This document shows, one piece after another, positions 1-7,376 of a DNA stretch of 64,000 nt. The notes beneath the pieces were generated by a model, which made no database searches, was not told the origin of the DNA, and worked only from the letters and a program-made list of their open reading frames with translations. Position 1 is the stretch's first letter. Every line of letters begins with the position of its first letter. The position numbers were made by a program, and so were the translations under genes. Source of the DNA: a virus; the IMG/VR virus record IMGVR_UViG_3300023174_000071, positions 1-64,000 of that record; one strand, 5' to 3'.

Positions 1-10
1 AGATGGAGAG

Positions 11-457
11 ATGTTTCCTCCATCGCAAATTCCAGAGGATATGGAACTAAAAGATGTTTGCTCATTCAACATCAGCGTTGATAAGAGAGAACTCGGAGAT
101 GCGGAGATTCTTTCTTATCAAGTTGTTTATGATGGAATTTCTGCCGGCTCTAATTACGAAGGACTATCCATCAACGAAGAAGAAGATAGCTGGGAAGGAT
201 ATCCGGCTCCGATTATTCGCTTCACTCTTTCTAAGCCTATCGAATCGGAAAAGCTAATTCGAGCCGTTGAATATTCAAGGATGATGATGGAAGTAGAAGA
301 TGGATTATTTTATTTCCAAGATAACAACGGATGGGTTCATAAGGTTCCAAGGGAAGACTATGAATTGCTGCGAGACGATTTGGATGATCGAGGCTGGCGC
401 AAACCTATCTCGCAACTTCCAAAGCAAAAGTTGAAATCCGAAGACTGCATTAATTGA
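11..457 (+). CDS. Hypothetical protein, possibly 5'-truncated by the window edge
   Basis: Acidic soluble protein of 148 aa if it starts at the ATG at 11. The reading frame is open back to base 2, and the purine-rich GGAG at 5-8 lies too close to this ATG, so the true start may be outside the window. I recognise no domain; the C-terminal third is rich in Asp, Arg and Trp. It is followed within 15 nt by the next gene on the same strand, so the two are probably co-transcribed. Confidence 0.6.
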   Translation: MFPPSQIPEDMELKDVCSFNISVDKRELGDAEILSYQVVYDGISAGSNYEGLSINEEEDSWEGYPAPIIRFTLSKPIESEKLIRAVEYSRMMMEVEDGLFYFQDNNGWVHKVPREDYELLRDDLDDRGWRKPISQLPKQKLKSEDCIN

Positions 458-471
458 AAAAGGATTTTCAA

Positions 472-837
472 ATGATTGAAGCGGAACAAAAGATCCAATA
501 TCGTTGGGTGCAGAATTATTGCATTGATCGATTTGATTTGGAAGATGCCAAACTTAATCTTAAAGGTTGGATTGCCGGAACGCCAGATCGGGCTGTAACA
601 ACAAAACGTTTTCTCGATTGTTTTGGCTACAACATTAGTTGGAAAACAGAGCCAAAAGCAAACTGGACTTGGCGAATCTTCTGGCCTTCTAAAGAATCTC
701 GTTCCGAAACAGAAACAGATGGTTTAGAATATAAAACGATGGATGCAGCAAAGAAAGCTCTGCAAGATTTGTTTTCTATTCCAGAAGATGATGTAAAAAC
801 TATCCTCAATCCCGACAATCAAACGCAATATGAATGA
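472..837 (+). CDS. Hypothetical protein, 121 aa
   Basis: Small soluble protein with no family I recognise. I chose the ATG at 472 because AAGGA sits about 7 nt upstream; a TTG at 454 overlapping the previous stop is the alternative. The middle carries a Trp-rich stretch (KANWTWRIFW). It lies in a co-directional run of short genes with the ORFs at 11 and 885. Confidence 0.65.
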   Translation: MIEAEQKIQYRWVQNYCIDRFDLEDAKLNLKGWIAGTPDRAVTTKRFLDCFGYNISWKTEPKANWTWRIFWPSKESRSETETDGLEYKTMDAAKKALQDLFSIPEDDVKTILNPDNQTQYE

Positions 838-884
838 CTCAAAAAGGATAGCAATCTTCTATAAGCTTTCTAAGTTGGTGATTT

Positions 885-1340
885 ATGCATGAATCTTGGC
901 AGAACGCAACACCGGAACAGCTTTTAGAATGCTTGGAATGGATGAGCGCTATCAATAAAGCAATAGAAGAACGATATCTTTTCTTGCTAAAAGAAAATGC
1001 AGAACTAAAAGAAAAGTTAGCTGAAGCGCAAGATAAAGCTATTGCTTATGATTTAGATCAAGCCGGGATCCAACAAAGAGAGAAAGAAGCGGAGGAGTTG
1101 ATTCAACTTCGATATGAAGTATTCTCTCGAAAAAAAGAAAAGGCTCAACTCATCCAAACCATTAATGAATTTATTGAGTTGTCAAAAGTTGATGGAAAAA
1201 TTTATAATCAAGGAAGATCGGAAGGCGTAAGCGATGTTGCGGCTATGCTTCGCGCTATTCTTGATCCATCCGATGAACAAATGCTAAATCTTGACGGGCT
1301 TCTAAAACTAGTTGCTTATCATAAAGAGCTTTCTACTTAA
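885..1340 (+). CDS. Hypothetical coiled-coil protein
   Basis: 151 aa. Residues about 25-100 are dominated by Glu, Lys, Ala and Gln with heptad-like Leu/Ile spacing (ERYLFLLKENAELKEKLAEA), which predicts a long coiled coil. The C-terminal third is less charged and contains GRSEGVSDVAAMLRAIL, a possible globular helical end. No family recognised. Last protein gene before the noncoding stretch that precedes tRNA-Ser. Confidence 0.65.
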   Translation: MHESWQNATPEQLLECLEWMSAINKAIEERYLFLLKENAELKEKLAEAQDKAIAYDLDQAGIQQREKEAEELIQLRYEVFSRKKEKAQLIQTINEFIELSKVDGKIYNQGRSEGVSDVAAMLRAILDPSDEQMLNLDGLLKLVAYHKELST

Positions 1341-1529
1341 GGCTTTCTCATCGTTAGAACCGAAAACTATCCAGAATATTTAGATTGGTTTTATTTAATA
1401 TTGATTTGCTTTGCTGCGGCTGAGAATCTTTTGGTAATATAAAGTTGTGATGAGATGGAGTTGAACGGGATTAGGCTAATAAAATAATTGCTAAATAAAT
1501 CTAGCAAACTATAGTTAATTTGGTATAAC

Positions 1530-1756
1530 TTAGTCGTGGATATGTAAGTGCTTGCATAAATCAATTCCGTTCGATAGAACGGAGAATCTCTGAAGCCGTG
1601 CAAAGAGATTTGCTTTATGCAAAAAAGTTAAGAGAATTGTTTGGACTAAATCCACTTAATAAAAATAGATCTTAACAAATCTCTTAGCGTACCGTGATGC
1701 TTGGTTTAAAAATCAAGAACAGAATTTAATAAAGCCTGAAATATGATTTTATTAAG
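1530..1756 (+). ncRNA. Candidate structured RNA with competing helices
   Basis: The 470-nt gap between 1340 and tRNA-Ser holds no convincing gene but has dense complementarity. A perfect 9-bp helix (1552-1560 with 1614-1622) encloses two hairpins: 1566-1572 with 1577-1583 (7 bp, GATA loop) and 1585-1591 with 1604-1610 (7 bp), forming a three-way junction. A downstream stretch 1676-1685 is perfectly complementary to 1603-1612 and would break both the junction and hairpin 2. A further arm pair, 1655-1664 with 1747-1756, is followed by Ts. Seen by eye only; strand and transcription are inferred. It resembles switch or attenuator logic but matches no RNA class I know. Confidence 0.4.
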
Positions 1757-1814
1757 TTTTTAGTAACGGAAGCTTAAAGTCTTGTTTGATGAAATCTTGT
1801 TAAGATAATGCTGT

Positions 1815-1905
1815 AGAGGGTTGACCGAGAGGTGAAGGTGCCAGCCTGGAAAGTTGGTTTATGTGTAAAAGCATAACGCGAGTTCGATCCTCGCACCCTC
1901 TGCCA
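1815..1905 (+). tRNA. tRNA-Ser (GGA)
   Basis: Class II tRNA with a 7-bp acceptor (AGAGGGT with ACCCTCT), anticodon stem CCAGC/GTTGG around loop CTGGAAA giving anticodon GGA, a long variable arm, T-arm GCGAG-TTCGATC-CTCGC and an encoded CCA end at 1903-1905. All expected parts are present, so it should be functional. It is alone on the plus strand, away from the minus-strand tRNA cluster near 22 kb. Confidence 0.93.
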
Positions 1906-2011
1906 TTATCTAGTTTGAAGATACATTTTAATCGAGTCTAAATTTCAAAAAAGATTCTTAAAATAACTTGATAAAGTTTAAAACTTCACCATAATTAAGT
2001 ATTATCTTTCC

Positions 2012-2764
2012 ATGTCTAATATGGAAAGTCAAAAAAATATTTGCGCTTATGGTTGCGGCAAGCCCGGCATCAAGCAGTTTAAAAACGGCAACTGGTGTTG
2101 CTGCGAAAATGTAAATAGGTGCGAAGCTAAATGTAGAAGAGATTCCGAAAGGAAGGCTGGAATTAATCCACTTGAAAAATGGGGAATACCGCACCCAAAG
2201 GGTGCTACCGGCAAAGCCCCTTGGAATAAGGGAAAGAAATACGAAGAACTCTATGGAGAGGATGGAGCCAAAGAAGTAAAAAGAAAAATAGTAACTAGCG
2301 TGGGGAAAGAACGTTATAAGACAACGTGGGATAGACTCTCTGAAGAAAACAAGCAAAAGCAAAGAGAGCGATGCGCTAAGGTTGGAGCGAAAACGGGAGG
2401 GTACAAAAAAGGATCTGGTCGAGGTCTTTCTGGGTGGTACCAAGGTATCTGGTGTGATAGTAGTTGGGAGCTTGCATTTTTAATATATCATCTTGAGCAT
2501 GATATTAAAATAAAAAGATCTAAATTGGTATTCCCTTATATTTGGGAAGGCAATACTTATAATTATCATCCCGACTTTGAAGTAAATGAAATTGTTTATG
2601 AAATAAAAGGATACATGACAGAAAAAGCGCTCCAAAAGGTAAAGCAGGCTCCAATTGCTATATCTGTAATTGATAAGGAATTAATTAAGCCTTATTTAAA
2701 TTATACAATAAGAAAATATGGAAAAAAGTTTACATATCTGTATGAAACGAATAGTTCTAAGTAG
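2012..2764 (+). CDS. Putative homing endonuclease, Cys-rich N-terminus with PD-(D/E)XK-like nuclease core
   Basis: 250 aa. The N-terminus is a Cys-rich presumed zinc-binding region (CAYGCGKPG, later CCCENVNRCEAKC), followed by a basic middle with a WNKGKKYEE stretch of the NUMOD3 type. The C-terminal part reads like a compact nuclease: CDSSWELAFLIYHLE, then YHPDFEV and YEIKGYM, giving the Glu, Asp and Glu-x-Lys set of a PD-(D/E)XK or Vsr/TnsA-like active site. This arrangement is known from free-standing phage homing endonucleases. It sits alone between tRNA-Ser and trxB, with its own AT-rich leader, consistent with a mobile insertion. Exact subfamily uncertain. Confidence 0.7.
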   Translation: MSNMESQKNICAYGCGKPGIKQFKNGNWCCCENVNRCEAKCRRDSERKAGINPLEKWGIPHPKGATGKAPWNKGKKYEELYGEDGAKEVKRKIVTSVGKERYKTTWDRLSEENKQKQRERCAKVGAKTGGYKKGSGRGLSGWYQGIWCDSSWELAFLIYHLEHDIKIKRSKLVFPYIWEGNTYNYHPDFEVNEIVYEIKGYMTEKALQKVKQAPIAISVIDKELIKPYLNYTIRKYGKKFTYLYETNSSK

Positions 2765-2794
2765 AATCCAGTGATAAAACAATAGGACTTCACA

Positions 2795-3715
2795 ATGCAT
2801 AAAGTTGTTATTCTAGGTTCGGGGCCAGCGGGTTTAACGGCAGCGCTTTATCTTTCTCGTGCAAATATCACTCCATATGTTTATGAAGGATTGCAGCCGG
2901 GAGGTCAGCTTACCATTACCACAGAGGTCGATAATTTCCCCGGATTTCCCGAAGGCATCATGGGGCCTGAATTAATGGATCGCATGAAGCAGCAATGCGA
3001 AAGGTTCGGCGCTAAGTTTCTATTTGATGAAATTTCAGAAGTTGATTTCTCTTATCGACCATTTCTTTTAAAAAATTCTTCCGAAGAATGGATTGAAGCC
3101 GATTCTGTTATTATCGCAACGGGTGCTTCAGCTAAATGGCTAAATTTGCCCAGCGAACAGAAACTAAGAGGTCGAGGGGTTTCCGCTTGTGCCACTTGTG
3201 ATGGATTCTTTTTTGGCGGCGTTCCGGTTGCGGTTGTCGGTGGTGGAGATTCCGCTCTTGAAGAAGCCACATTCCTAACTAAGTTTGCTTCAAAAGTTTA
3301 TGTTATTCATCGGAAAGATAAGCTGCGAGCCTCTAAGGTAATGCAAGATCGAGCTTTTAAGAATCCAAAAATTGAGTTTGTTTGGAATCATGAAGTCTCG
3401 GAAGTTATTGGAGAAGAGAAGTGCGAAGGGTTAATCGTTCGCCATACTCAAACCGGCGAAGAGAAAGAGATTGAAGTCTCCGGATTGTTTTTAGCAATTG
3501 GTCACAATCCAAACACAGGCCTATTTAAAAATCAAATCCATCTAACGGAAAGCGGGTATATTGAAACCATTGCCGGTTCTTCTCGCACTTCAGTTCCCGG
3601 AATCTTTGCTTGCGGAGATGTTCAGGATAATATATATCGTCAAGCTATTACGGCGGCAGGCAGTGGTTGTATGGCGGCGCTGGATTGCGAGCGTTGGTTA
3701 GAAAGCAACAATTAG
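2795..3715 (+). CDS. trxB: Thioredoxin reductase (NADPH, FAD)
   Basis: 306 aa, the normal length for low-Mr bacterial TrxB. The N-terminal FAD-binding motif GSGPAGLTAALYLSRA is at residues about 8-23, the redox-active CATC followed by Asp near residue 132, the NADPH motif GGGDSALEEA near 150, and the C-terminal FAD motif GIFACGDV near 270. It transfers electrons from NADPH to thioredoxin; a thioredoxin gene lies at 9605-9919 and a divergent thioredoxin-like gene at 26941-27261. Phage thioredoxin systems usually support ribonucleotide reductase, which is not in this window. Confidence 0.96.
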   Translation: MHKVVILGSGPAGLTAALYLSRANITPYVYEGLQPGGQLTITTEVDNFPGFPEGIMGPELMDRMKQQCERFGAKFLFDEISEVDFSYRPFLLKNSSEEWIEADSVIIATGASAKWLNLPSEQKLRGRGVSACATCDGFFFGGVPVAVVGGGDSALEEATFLTKFASKVYVIHRKDKLRASKVMQDRAFKNPKIEFVWNHEVSEVIGEEKCEGLIVRHTQTGEEKEIEVSGLFLAIGHNPNTGLFKNQIHLTESGYIETIAGSSRTSVPGIFACGDVQDNIYRQAITAAGSGCMAALDCERWLESNN

Positions 3716-3733
3716 TTTTTCTGGAATTCTAAA

Positions 3734-3889
3734 ATGGAATTAGTTCAAAAGATACCTCTTGTTGTTACTTTGTTCATTTTGCAGATCATTATTTTCTTTG
3801 CTGAGATCATTATTTTTGTTGTTGAGAATCAAAAGCCAATCCTTTTTGTTTTGGCAATCTTATTGCTTTTGAATTGGGCAGCATGTTGA
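3734..3889 (+). CDS. Small membrane protein, 51 aa
   Basis: ATG at 3734 begins a 51-aa protein that is almost entirely hydrophobic, with two likely membrane segments (IPLVVTLFILQIIIFF and ILFVLAILLLLNWAA) joined by a short polar stretch. The stop overlaps the next start (3883) by 7 nt, which supports translation. No family recognised. Confidence 0.55.
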   Translation: MELVQKIPLVVTLFILQIIIFFAEIIIFVVENQKPILFVLAILLLLNWAAC

Positions 3890-4095
3890 TCATCCCCGGT
3901 CAGATTTTTGAGATCAACAACCTCCTGACCGCAAACAATAATCTTTCGCAATATTTTTTTGTTTTAAAAGAATTTGGAAGAACGAGCCAAGCTAAACCAG
4001 TTTGGCTTTGCTTGACCGATAGAAATGCTTTGATTTATGTTTCCAGCGCATTTCTTTTGGATTCATGCAGGCTTTTAGAGAAAGAATGTTCTTGA
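3883..4095 (+). CDS. Hypothetical protein, 70 aa
   Basis: Starts at the ATG at 3883, overlapping the end of the small membrane-protein gene, and itself overlaps the start of the next gene. Such chained overlaps suggest translational coupling. It opens with MLIIPGQIFEI and contains no motif I recognise. Confidence 0.5.
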   Translation: MLIIPGQIFEINNLLTANNNLSQYFFVLKEFGRTSQAKPVWLCLTDRNALIYVSSAFLLDSCRLLEKECS

Positions 4096-4724
4096 CTCCC
4101 GATGAAGAATCGGTAATGATTGGCGAGGAGATCTGCAAGATGAGTGGAGATATTTTTGAGCGGGGCGTATTTATTATTCCAAGGGGAGAGTATACGCAAT
4201 TTCGAAAAGTGTTTATTGATTATTATAATGCTTTGCTTCAAAAGGATTTTCTGGAAGCTAAGGCATTATATCCAGAAGTAAAAGCTGCTGGTCCTTATTT
4301 TCGTGGGGGAGAAAAGCATCAAGCAAGAGTTGATGTTATTAAAAGCCATTGCAAGAAAAATTGTTTGAAGGCAACCGATGAGATGGATGTAAAATTTTCT
4401 CGTCTTTATTCTATGTTTTTTATGGAAGATGAGTCGGGAGGATTTACAAAACTTCAATCTCCAAAGATGAATCAGATTCCATTTCTGCCTCCAACGGGCG
4501 ATGTGATTATTTCTTTTTGTGGAGCTTCCATTTCATTTAGGAATTCTGGCAATTCTGTTTGCTGGGAAGTTAGAGGAGTTGAGAGCGATTGTGAAGTTGC
4601 TCGCTCTCATCCTATTGCTAAAGAATTTTTCCGACGATTAAATTCAATGCGGTGGTCGGGCGGTTCGGGCGGAAAGATTATCCGACAGAATAATGTTCAT
4701 GAAACTTATGGGAAGCTTTTTTAG
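4086..4724 (+). CDS. Hypothetical protein, 212 aa
   Basis: Soluble mixed protein without a recognised domain. I prefer the ATG at 4086, which gives a 10-nt overlap with the upstream gene, over the ATG at 4065. The C-terminal half has a Trp/Gly-rich stretch (MRWSGGSGGK). It ends about 50 nt before the glycosyltransferase gene, which has its own ribosome site. Confidence 0.6.
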   Translation: MFLTPDEESVMIGEEICKMSGDIFERGVFIIPRGEYTQFRKVFIDYYNALLQKDFLEAKALYPEVKAAGPYFRGGEKHQARVDVIKSHCKKNCLKATDEMDVKFSRLYSMFFMEDESGGFTKLQSPKMNQIPFLPPTGDVIISFCGASISFRNSGNSVCWEVRGVESDCEVARSHPIAKEFFRRLNSMRWSGGSGGKIIRQNNVHETYGKLF

Positions 4725-4777
4725 AGTAGCTAACTTCTAAAAAAATAGTAAAACTAAAAGCAACAACGGAGATGAAA

Positions 4778-5833
4778 ATGAAAGTTGCTGTATATACCAT
4801 TTCAAAAAACGAAGAAGGTTTCGTAAAGCGTTGGGCGGAATCATGCGCTGAAGCTGATTATCGAATCATTTGCGATACAGGTTCCTCCGACAATACCGTC
4901 AGTGTTGCCGAAAGCCTTGGCGTAACGGTTCATCAAAAAGTATTTACTCCTTGGCGATTTGACACTTCTAGGAATTGGTCAATCGATTGCATTCCAGAAG
5001 ATGCCGATCTTTGTATCTGTCTCGATATGGATGAGATTTTAATTCCGGGTTGGAGACAGGCCATTGAAGGGGCGCAAGGTTTTAATAAAGTAAAGTATAA
5101 ATATGTTTGGTCTTGGAATGCGGATGGTTCAGAAGGCTTAACGTATGCCGCAAGCAAGATTCATTCAAGAAAGGGTTTTTATTGGAAGCATCCCGTTCAT
5201 GAAGTAATTATGCCGCTTGCAGGAACTATTGAAAAAGAAATTTGGATAGATGGACTTCAGATTCACCACCATCCAGATCCAACCAAATCAAGAGCGCAAT
5301 ATCTTCCGCTTCTCGAATTGGCGGTGCAAGAAGACCCGAAAGATGATCGGAACCAATACTATCTTGGCCGAGAATACTATTATAATAAACGATACGTCGA
5401 AGCTACAAGGCATCTAAAAATTTATTTAGATTTAGCTTCGTGGAAGCCGGAACGAGCAGCGGCTTGTCGATTGCTTTCCGAAACCGATCCCGCAAATTCC
5501 GAAAGCTGGATTTGGCGAGCCTTGGCTGAAGATTCCGGTCGTCGGGAGAACTGGGTTGGTTTGGCGAAAATCTTTTATGATAAAAAAGATTGGGAGTCTT
5601 GCCGCTGGGCCTCCATTAAAGCCTTGGCGATTACTCAGAAGCCTCTAGATTATCTTTGCACAGCAGAGGCTTGGGGTTATCTTCCTTTCGACTTCAAAGC
5701 ACTATCCTGTTATTATTTAGGGCGATTTGAAGAAGCTCTTGAAGCCGGGAAGATTGCTTTTGAAATGGAATCATCCAATGAACGATTAAAGCAAAATTTA
5801 GCTTTCTATCTAAAAGCTATGCAGAAGTCTTAG
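4778..5833 (+). CDS. Glycosyltransferase family 2 with C-terminal TPR-like repeats
   Basis: 351 aa. The N-terminal half is a GT-A fold: MKVAVYTISKNEEGFVKRW, the nucleotide-binding CDTGSSDNTV near residue 40, and the metal-binding DMDE near 87. After a HHHPDP segment the C-terminal half is helical with repeat-like units (NQYYLGREYYYNKRYVEATRHL and later LSCYYLGRFEEALEAGK), as in TPR proteins. GGAG at 4768-4771 favours the ATG at 4778. Such GT2-TPR proteins occur in large phages and could glycosylate virion or host surface molecules, or DNA; the substrate is not visible from sequence. Confidence 0.85.
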   Translation: MKVAVYTISKNEEGFVKRWAESCAEADYRIICDTGSSDNTVSVAESLGVTVHQKVFTPWRFDTSRNWSIDCIPEDADLCICLDMDEILIPGWRQAIEGAQGFNKVKYKYVWSWNADGSEGLTYAASKIHSRKGFYWKHPVHEVIMPLAGTIEKEIWIDGLQIHHHPDPTKSRAQYLPLLELAVQEDPKDDRNQYYLGREYYYNKRYVEATRHLKIYLDLASWKPERAAACRLLSETDPANSESWIWRALAEDSGRRENWVGLAKIFYDKKDWESCRWASIKALAITQKPLDYLCTAEAWGYLPFDFKALSCYYLGRFEEALEAGKIAFEMESSNERLKQNLAFYLKAMQKS

Positions 5834-5856
5834 AGATCAAAAGCCGCATCAAAAGA

Positions 5857-5888
5857 AAACCACCTTTGAAAAATAAGGTGGTTTTTCT
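5857..5888 (+). terminator. Rho-independent terminator
   Basis: Perfect 10-bp stem (5857-5866 with 5875-5884) around an 8-nt AT loop, followed by a T run. It ends the transcription unit carrying the glycosyltransferase gene. Confidence 0.85.
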
Positions 5889-5906
5889 TCATGCAGAGAG
5901 GAATAT

Positions 5907-6422
5907 ATGAAGAACCATTTTTCGTTAGAAGAACTTCTCGAAATGTTTGAGATGAAACCAAAACATCATATTCAAGAAGATTATTTGGATTTGATTTGGG
6001 AGAGATCTCTTGTTTCCCAATTAGAATCGGAAAACTCTGGAGCTTCAGAAAAACAAGGCGAGGAAATTTTTCGTAAGAAAGAATCCGAATGCTATAAGAT
6101 ATTTGAAGCCAACCTAAGATTCGCAACGCTAAAGGCTTGCAGCCAAAAGCTTTCTTCATTCAAGATTTTTATAAAAATTGAAAAAGAATCTTTTACATTC
6201 AGCTCTTCAGATTGGAAGCAAACGCTCCGAGATTTACTTAACAAATCTTCTCTCGCCTTACCCGAAGAAGAACTTCTTGAGGCGAAAGGAATAGCGAAAC
6301 TTGGCACAACAGATTCTGCTAAAGAATTATGTTTGTCTTTATTGATGAAGGGTGCAGCGGTTGATTCTGCCGTTCTAGTCAATCATAAAAAATATTTAGA
6401 TGAGGCGATGGAACAGATTTAG
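5907..6422 (+). CDS. Hypothetical protein, 171 aa
   Basis: Acidic helical protein, rich in Glu, Lys and Ser, beginning about 20 nt after a terminator hairpin with AGAGAGGAA ahead of its ATG. I see no membrane segment, catalytic motif or known domain. Confidence 0.65.
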   Translation: MKNHFSLEELLEMFEMKPKHHIQEDYLDLIWERSLVSQLESENSGASEKQGEEIFRKKESECYKIFEANLRFATLKACSQKLSSFKIFIKIEKESFTFSSSDWKQTLRDLLNKSSLALPEEELLEAKGIAKLGTTDSAKELCLSLLMKGAAVDSAVLVNHKKYLDEAMEQI

Positions 6423-6474
6423 TTTGCATCAAATGAAGATGGTGTTATCATCATAAAGGAGTAAACCCTAACCT

Positions 6475-6900
6475 ATGGATGTAAATTTATGTTTTGAATG
6501 TGGCGCAGCAGCAGATCACAATCATCATGTTGTGCCACGTTCCCTTGGTGGAACTAAGACTATTCCTCTCTGCCATAAATGCCACGGCTTAGCCCACGGC
6601 AGAGACGGCGCCAGAAATACAAGCGAACTAACCCGACTTGCTTTAAAAAAGAAAAAAGAAGCGGGGGAAAGAGTTGGCGACATTCCTTTTGGATTTAGTT
6701 TAGCCGAAGATGGCAAGAGCCTAATCTTAAATGAATACGAACAGCTTGTTATTTTAGAAATCCTGGAGTTAAGAAAGAAAGGATTATCTATGGAAAAGAT
6801 TTGCAATTATCTAACTGACTTCCGCTTTAAACCAAGAAAGGGTAAGTGGAACAAAGAAACTATCCGAAGAGTTCTTGTAAAAAACTTGGAGGTGCAATGA
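6475..6900 (+). CDS. HNH nuclease fused to a recombinase-type DNA-binding domain
   Basis: 141 aa. Residues 1-45 form a compact HNH core with zinc ligands CFECG and CHKCHG and the HHVVPRSLGG motif. Residues about 60-138 resemble the linker and Recombinase domain of large serine recombinases (VGDIPFGFSLAEDGKSL, then EILELRKKGLSMEKIC and the helix KWNKETIRRVL). The serine catalytic domain is absent. It looks like a homing-type nuclease that borrowed a recombinase targeting domain. Its stop overlaps the next start (ATGA). AAAGGAG lies upstream of the ATG. Confidence 0.78.
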   Translation: MDVNLCFECGAAADHNHHVVPRSLGGTKTIPLCHKCHGLAHGRDGARNTSELTRLALKKKKEAGERVGDIPFGFSLAEDGKSLILNEYEQLVILEILELRKKGLSMEKICNYLTDFRFKPRKGKWNKETIRRVLVKNLEVQ

Positions 6901-7121
6901 TTAATGCTGGTCAAATCAGAGTGTGGCGCAAAGATAAAACTCAATCTGCCGACTCAAGCAATAAGCCGGATTCTTATTTTAGAATCCCTCCGAATACTAC
7001 GATCTTTATTTCAGCAAAGACAGAGGATGGTATTTGCACTTTGCTTTTTGAAGACGGCACTCTTATGAGGAGGCCGGAGTGGATGGTCGAACTATATTCT
7101 ACGGAGAGCAGCCTTGATTGA
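6897..7121 (+). CDS. Hypothetical protein, 74 aa
   Basis: Starts at the ATG at 6897, overlapping the nuclease stop by 4 nt. Beta-rich looking, with a CTLLFEDGTLMRRPEWMVE segment. No family recognised. Overlaps the next gene by 8 nt. Confidence 0.55.
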   Translation: MINAGQIRVWRKDKTQSADSSNKPDSYFRIPPNTTIFISAKTEDGICTLLFEDGTLMRRPEWMVELYSTESSLD

Positions 7122-7338
7122 GGTTGGAGAGTTTAGAATCTTCATTAGAGATATTGCTGAAAACAAAAAGGATATATTTTTTGTTTTACAAGAAATAAAG
7201 AAGGACTACTATTCTTTCTTCAAGATCATTTGCTCAAATGGATTGAACGAAACTCTATCCGGAGAATATCTGGAAAGCAATTCCGTCGTGTGGAATGGCA
7301 ATTCTAAAAATGATTCTCCAAACGGTTCCAAAACATGA
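7114..7338 (+). CDS. Hypothetical protein, 74 aa, TTG start
   Basis: The frame opens with TTG at 7114 overlapping the previous stop; no ATG is available near the start. Similar size and probably similar fold to its upstream neighbour (both open with a short I-R/E-V-x-E-F-R-I-like strand). Its stop overlaps the ATG of the split gene at 7335. Confidence 0.5.
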   Translation: MIEVGEFRIFIRDIAENKKDIFFVLQEIKKDYYSFFKIICSNGLNETLSGEYLESNSVVWNGNSKNDSPNGSKT

Positions 7339-7354
7339 GTCAGATAGATTCGGG
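7335..7354 (+). pseudogene. 5' fragment of a small gene split by the IS607-type element
   Basis: The ATG at 7335 overlaps the preceding stop, as between other neighbours here, and codes MSQIDSG before the presumed left transposon boundary at GG 7353-7354. Joined at GG to the fragment at 9334-9568, it gives one open frame of 84 codons. Read on through the transposon it stops after 22 codons. Confidence 0.45.
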
Positions 7355-7376
7355 AGATCTGATGGTTTCAAAATTC

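Noticed and set aside
1391-1603. 70-aa minus-strand reading frame
   Set aside because: No ribosome site, biased amino acid content and overlap with the RNA-like inverted repeats; better explained as noncoding.
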